A stretch of 15,208 bases of DNA, taken from contig JAJYEK010000081.1 of NCBI GenBank assembly GCA_021785795.1, forward strand, positions 1 to 15,208, written 5' to 3'. Within the stretch, counting starts at the first letter, position 1; each line of letters opens with the position of its first letter. The position numbers were made by a program, and so were the translations under genes. Of the stretch, positions 12,597 through 15,208 are shown in pieces. The stretch comes from Pseudomonadota bacterium (GTDB lineage: Bacteria > Pseudomonadota > Gammaproteobacteria > Acidiferrobacterales > UBA6901). The notes below the pieces were generated by a model, which searched no databases, was not told the DNA's origin, and saw only the letters and a program-made list of their open reading frames with translations.

Positions 12597-14033
12597 ATGA
12601 ATACGACGCATTACACGACCGCCGCCGGCATTCTGGCAACACTGGAAGCCGCGCTGGCTGAGAACGCAGCTGAGCTTGCCGCCACAGCAGCCACTGGTGC
12701 ACGGCCTGCCTGGGCACATGGCATTACCGCGGCGCACCGCAAGGACGGTGCCGTAATGGTGCTGAAGGCGGCGGCAGACAAGTACGGGCTGGTCCCAGAG
12801 GTGCTGGACCAGCTGGACTCCATCGGAGCCCTGGCTAAAAGTCGGGATGTGCGGCTAAACGGCGAGCGCCGCCCGGTTTACATCGTGGACATCCCCGCTC
12901 TGAAGAAGTACGTCAAGGATTGCGCGCTGGCCGCACAATCCTCGAAGGCGACGTCCCAAGAACTGAAAGGCCTGCAAAAGACAGTCCAGGTTCTGGCAGA
13001 GAGTTCGAATCTGCACCAAAAGGTGGACTCGCTCACCGAGCGCCTGCTGACTATGGCCAGTACGAGCATTCAGCAAGGGCGCAAGGCGCAGCAGAAGGCC
13101 CCTCGCTTTGCGGACCCATGCAGAAGCGAGAAGAAGCTGGCCGGTGTGCCTACGCTCTTCCTGAGCGACTGGCACTTCGACGAAGTGGTGGACCCCCGGC
13201 AGATCGAGGGCAAAAACGAGTACAACCACGACATTGCTGTGAGCCGTGCGAACCTGCTGTTTGAAACCACGGGGAAGCTGCTGTTCACGCACATGGCTGG
13301 TGCGTACTACGACGGCCTGGTAGTCGCCATCGGCGGAGACATGCTCTCTGGTATGATCCACGATGAGCTGCGGCGCACCAACGAGCAGCACATCTCCGAG
13401 AGCATCATGGAACTGGCGACGTTGTTGGCCAGCCACCTCCGGCAGCTCGCGGGAGAATTCGTCGAGGTCTATGTGCCATGCGTAGTCGGAAATCACGGCC
13501 GCATGGACAAGAAGCCGCAGATGAAAGGGTACGTGAAGGACAACTTCGAGTACCTGGTGTTCGTGATGTTGAAGGCACTGCTGGCGGACCTCCCCAACGT
13601 GCAGGTTGACGTCAGCGAGTCGTTCGACGCCCGCTACCAGATTTACGGCTGGCGCTACCGGATGACCCACGGCAATCAAGCCAAGGGTGGTTCGGGTGTC
13701 GGCGGCTTCTGGCCCAGTCTGTCCAAGCTGGACATGCGCAAGCGTAAGCTCGAAGGCGACTTCGACTACCTGATCCTGGGGCACTTCCATCAGCGTGGGC
13801 GCATGAGTAACATGATCGTCAACGGCTCGCTGAAGGGCTACGACGAGTACGCGTTCTTCAGCGCTTTCGATTACCAACCAGCCGAACAGTCTTTGTGGGT
13901 CACGCATCCTGAACACGGCATCACGTTCGAGATGCCGGTCATCGTGCAAGAACCGCGCACAGACCGTCGCTCGGACATTGCGATCACACCGGTTCAGTCG
14001 GCTTGCGCCGTACTGCCTGGAAGGGGGGTATAA
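12597..14033 (+). CDS. Calcineurin-like metallophosphoesterase, phage type
   Basis: This 478-aa protein's C-terminal domain has the full two-metal motif set: D191-W-H193 in LFLSDWHFDE, GGD248, GNH300, MTH358GN, and GH396-F-H398. The family hydrolyses phosphodiester or phosphoester bonds (nucleases such as SbcD/Mre11, or phosphatases); the substrate here is not clear. Residues 1-115 form a separate alpha-rich domain, and 115-165 is a probable coiled coil (LKGLQKTVQVLAESSNLHQKV). Proteins of this build are, from memory, common in phages. AGGAGAG lies about seven bases before the ATG. It is followed after one base by a 126-aa gene. It might act with the SMC-like ATPase as an SbcCD-like pair, but the two are in different operons. 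Confidence 0.88.
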   Translation: MNTTHYTTAAGILATLEAALAENAAELAATAATGARPAWAHGITAAHRKDGAVMVLKAAADKYGLVPEVLDQLDSIGALAKSRDVRLNGERRPVYIVDIPALKKYVKDCALAAQSSKATSQELKGLQKTVQVLAESSNLHQKVDSLTERLLTMASTSIQQGRKAQQKAPRFADPCRSEKKLAGVPTLFLSDWHFDEVVDPRQIEGKNEYNHDIAVSRANLLFETTGKLLFTHMAGAYYDGLVVAIGGDMLSGMIHDELRRTNEQHISESIMELATLLASHLRQLAGEFVEVYVPCVVGNHGRMDKKPQMKGYVKDNFEYLVFVMLKALLADLPNVQVDVSESFDARYQIYGWRYRMTHGNQAKGGSGVGGFWPSLSKLDMRKRKLEGDFDYLILGHFHQRGRMSNMIVNGSLKGYDEYAFFSAFDYQPAEQSLWVTHPEHGITFEMPVIVQEPRTDRRSDIAITPVQSACAVLPGRGV

Positions 14034-14034
14034 C

Positions 14035-14415
14035 ATGACGCAGAGGAAAGCGAAAAACGCCGGGGCGGCGTTTGGGTATGCAGCAGATGCGTATCTCAGC
14101 ATCCCTGTCGAAGGCTTACCGGACGCAGTCGAGGCGATCTTGGAGCGAGGTGCAACGACGGTCGGAGACCTGCGCGTGCTGGGCTATTACCTCGACGCAG
14201 CGGGTGCCAGCATGGTACCGCATGATGCGGGGCTGCTCCGGCAGGTCAACGCAGCCGCTCTGGTGCTAGCGAGGGCGGTTGTTCGAGCAGCGGGCGGGAT
14301 TGGTCGGTCGGTGGCGGTTGCTTTTTCTGGCAGCTGGGCACTGCAGGACATGTTGGAGAACCTGGCGGTGACCGGAGGTCTCGCTGCTGTCGTTGACCAG
14401 AGGACACTCAATTAA
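14035..14415 (+). CDS. Unknown protein co-transcribed with the metallophosphoesterase
   Basis: This 126-aa protein starts at an ATG one base after the upstream stop, with GGGGGG six bases upstream inside the preceding gene. It is Ala/Gly/Val-rich. Residues 65-85 (LLRQVNAAALVLARAVVRAAG) could be an amphipathic helix; no clear membrane segment. No family recognised. The tight spacing and shared terminator imply that it works with, or is expressed in proportion to, the phosphoesterase. Confidence 0.7.
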   Translation: MTQRKAKNAGAAFGYAADAYLSIPVEGLPDAVEAILERGATTVGDLRVLGYYLDAAGASMVPHDAGLLRQVNAAALVLARAVVRAAGGIGRSVAVAFSGSWALQDMLENLAVTGGLAAVVDQRTLN

Positions 14416-14419
14416 CCAA

Positions 14420-14447
14420 AACCCCGGCAATCGCCGGGGTTCTTTTT
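14420..14447 (+). terminator. Strong intrinsic terminator
   Basis: AACCCCGGC, loop AATC, GCCGGGGTT (14420-14441), then CTTTTT. It begins four bases after the stop codon of the 126-aa gene. Confidence 0.88.
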
Positions 14448-14498
14448 GCACCTGACACGCAGCAACAACGGGCATAGGCCCGCGAACGGATATGGAGA

Positions 14499-14522
14499 AG
14501 CGCCCCTCACAAGAGAGGCGCT
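14499..14522 (-). terminator. Probable terminator of the XRE-type gene
   Basis: AGCGCC and CTC pair with GAG and GGCGCT around an ACAA loop with one mismatch. It begins 14 bases after the minus-strand stop; the tail is only moderately T-rich. Confidence 0.45.
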
Positions 14523-14536
14523 GAGTGGCCGGAGAC

Positions 14537-15187
14537 CTAGCCCTCGCTCGGAACGACAACGTCCGACAGTGCGGCGTATTCGTTCAACTGCTGGTAAGCC
14601 ACCGGCTGCCCCAGCAGATTGCGATGTGTGGCTTTCTGGTACAGGTCGACGATGAACAGCTGAACCGCCGGGTCCGCTGAAAACACGGAGGCCGGCATGC
14701 TGCCCCCGATTTCACCATCGGCCTGTATATACCGCAGGGCGGGCTCCACCTTGGCCTGCAGGTCGGACGGTGCGTAAAAATCCTCGATACGCACCCGGCC
14801 TGCGGCCAGGAGAACCTGCACCCGCGGAACCCCCAAGAACTCGGCAGCTCGCGTCAAAAAATCCTCGGACGCATTCACAACTTGCCGGTAGCCGCTGCGC
14901 AACTGCGCAATGTAGGGGTACGTTACCCCGAGCGCAGCAGCGAGCTCCTGCAGTTGCATCTGCCGATGCGTTGCGGCAGTCAGCAGCATTGCCAAAAGGG
15001 CGCTGCCTGGCCGCTCGAGCTCCTCCTTCTCCATCCCTGCGACCCAGCCCATCCGTTTGTCGGTGGGTTTGCGGGTTACCCGCGTGCCTGGAGCACGCTG
15101 GGTTCGCCCGTCCTGGCCCGCCGCGATCAGGTCGATCACGTTGGGAGCGGCCCCCACAGGGCCAGTACCGTTCTTTGTCTTTTTCAT
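14537..15187 (-). CDS. XRE-type helix-turn-helix regulator
   Basis: This 216-aa protein has residues 62-130 resembling a Cro/CI (XRE) domain, with the recognition region QLQELAAALGVTYPYIAQLRSG (79-100). Residues 1-55 are basic and flexible (KKTKNGTG..., RVTRKPTDKR). Residues 130-216 form an uncharacterised effector or dimerisation domain without the S24 peptidase residues of CI/LexA. I chose the ATG at 15187 because AGAGGA lies seven bases upstream; an ATG at 15202 has no such site. It may regulate one or more of the palindrome-bearing promoters in this window (inference). Single gene on the minus strand at the window edge. Confidence 0.75.
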   Translation of the reverse strand: MKKTKNGTGPVGAAPNVIDLIAAGQDGRTQRAPGTRVTRKPTDKRMGWVAGMEKEELERPGSALLAMLLTAATHRQMQLQELAAALGVTYPYIAQLRSGYRQVVNASEDFLTRAAEFLGVPRVQVLLAAGRVRIEDFYAPSDLQAKVEPALRYIQADGEIGGSMPASVFSADPAVQLFIVDLYQKATHRNLLGQPVAYQQLNEYAALSDVVVPSEG

Positions 15188-15200
15188 TTTGAGTCCTCTC

Positions 15201-15206
15201 ATTATA
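15201..15206 (-). promoter_or_regulatory. Possible -10 of the XRE-type gene
   Basis: TATAAT on the minus strand, 14 bases before the chosen ATG. If it is the -10, the start site would fall at or inside the ribosome binding site, giving a very short leader. The upstream region lies outside the window. Confidence 0.3.
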
Positions 15207-15208
15207 AC

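Noticed and set aside
12855..14102. Minus-strand open frame of 415 codons
   Set aside because: It is antisense to the metallophosphoesterase, which has all family motifs. There is no ribosome binding site, and the composition is typical of a GC-rich shadow frame.
1..15208. CRISPR array, tRNA or rRNA genes
   Set aside because: No regularly spaced repeats and no tRNA- or rRNA-like sequence were found on either strand by reading.

Overview
The window looks like part of a large mobile replicon (plasmid, phage-plasmid or integrated element) of a Pseudomonadota host, most likely a beta- or gammaproteobacterium. The basis is a GC-rich sequence, a ParC-like subunit close to betaproteobacterial ParC, an IS200/IS605 element, and many small unrecognised genes between DNA-metabolism genes. 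There are no rRNA or tRNA genes, no CRISPR array, and no recognisable replication-initiation, conjugation or virion genes. Plasmid and phage therefore cannot be told apart from this stretch.

Layout. (1) 1-850, minus strand: a coiled-coil protein translationally coupled to an SMC/Rad50-like ATPase that runs off the left edge. Both follow a promoter with a perfect palindrome at its start site. (2) 890-1095: a short plus-strand transcription unit with no convincing gene, rich in hairpins and ending at a terminator. (3) 1094 to about 2850: a complete IS605-type element with divergent tnpA and tnpB, inserted directly beside that terminator. (4) 2940-7420, minus strand: a six-gene operon encoding a small membrane protein, a PLD-family nuclease with signal peptide, RNase HI, a 64-aa protein, an orphan ParC-like topoisomerase subunit and a membrane metalloprotease. 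(5) 7450-8260, plus strand: two unknown genes. (6) 8406-9407, minus strand: a 199-aa unknown gene and a YbjQ/UPF0145 gene. (7) 9448-11382, plus strand: a compact type IA topoisomerase. (8) 11387-12470: repeats, a 51-aa minus-strand gene with a strong terminator, and a divergent small membrane-protein gene. (9) 12530-14447, plus strand: a metallophosphoesterase and a 126-aa partner, ending at a strong terminator. (10) 14499-15208, minus strand: an XRE-type regulator.

Common logic. Topoisomerase IA, a ParC-like subunit, RNase HI, a nuclease and an SMC-like ATPase together suggest a replicon that manages its own supercoiling, R-loops and strand processing (inference). Two of the minus-strand operons share a nearly identical 27-bp promoter with an upstream box at fixed spacing. 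Most other promoters rely on a TATAYT -10, often with an extended TGn, and have poor -35 boxes. A two-copy imperfect repeat of about 85 bp and several operator-like palindromes point to replicon-specific regulation.
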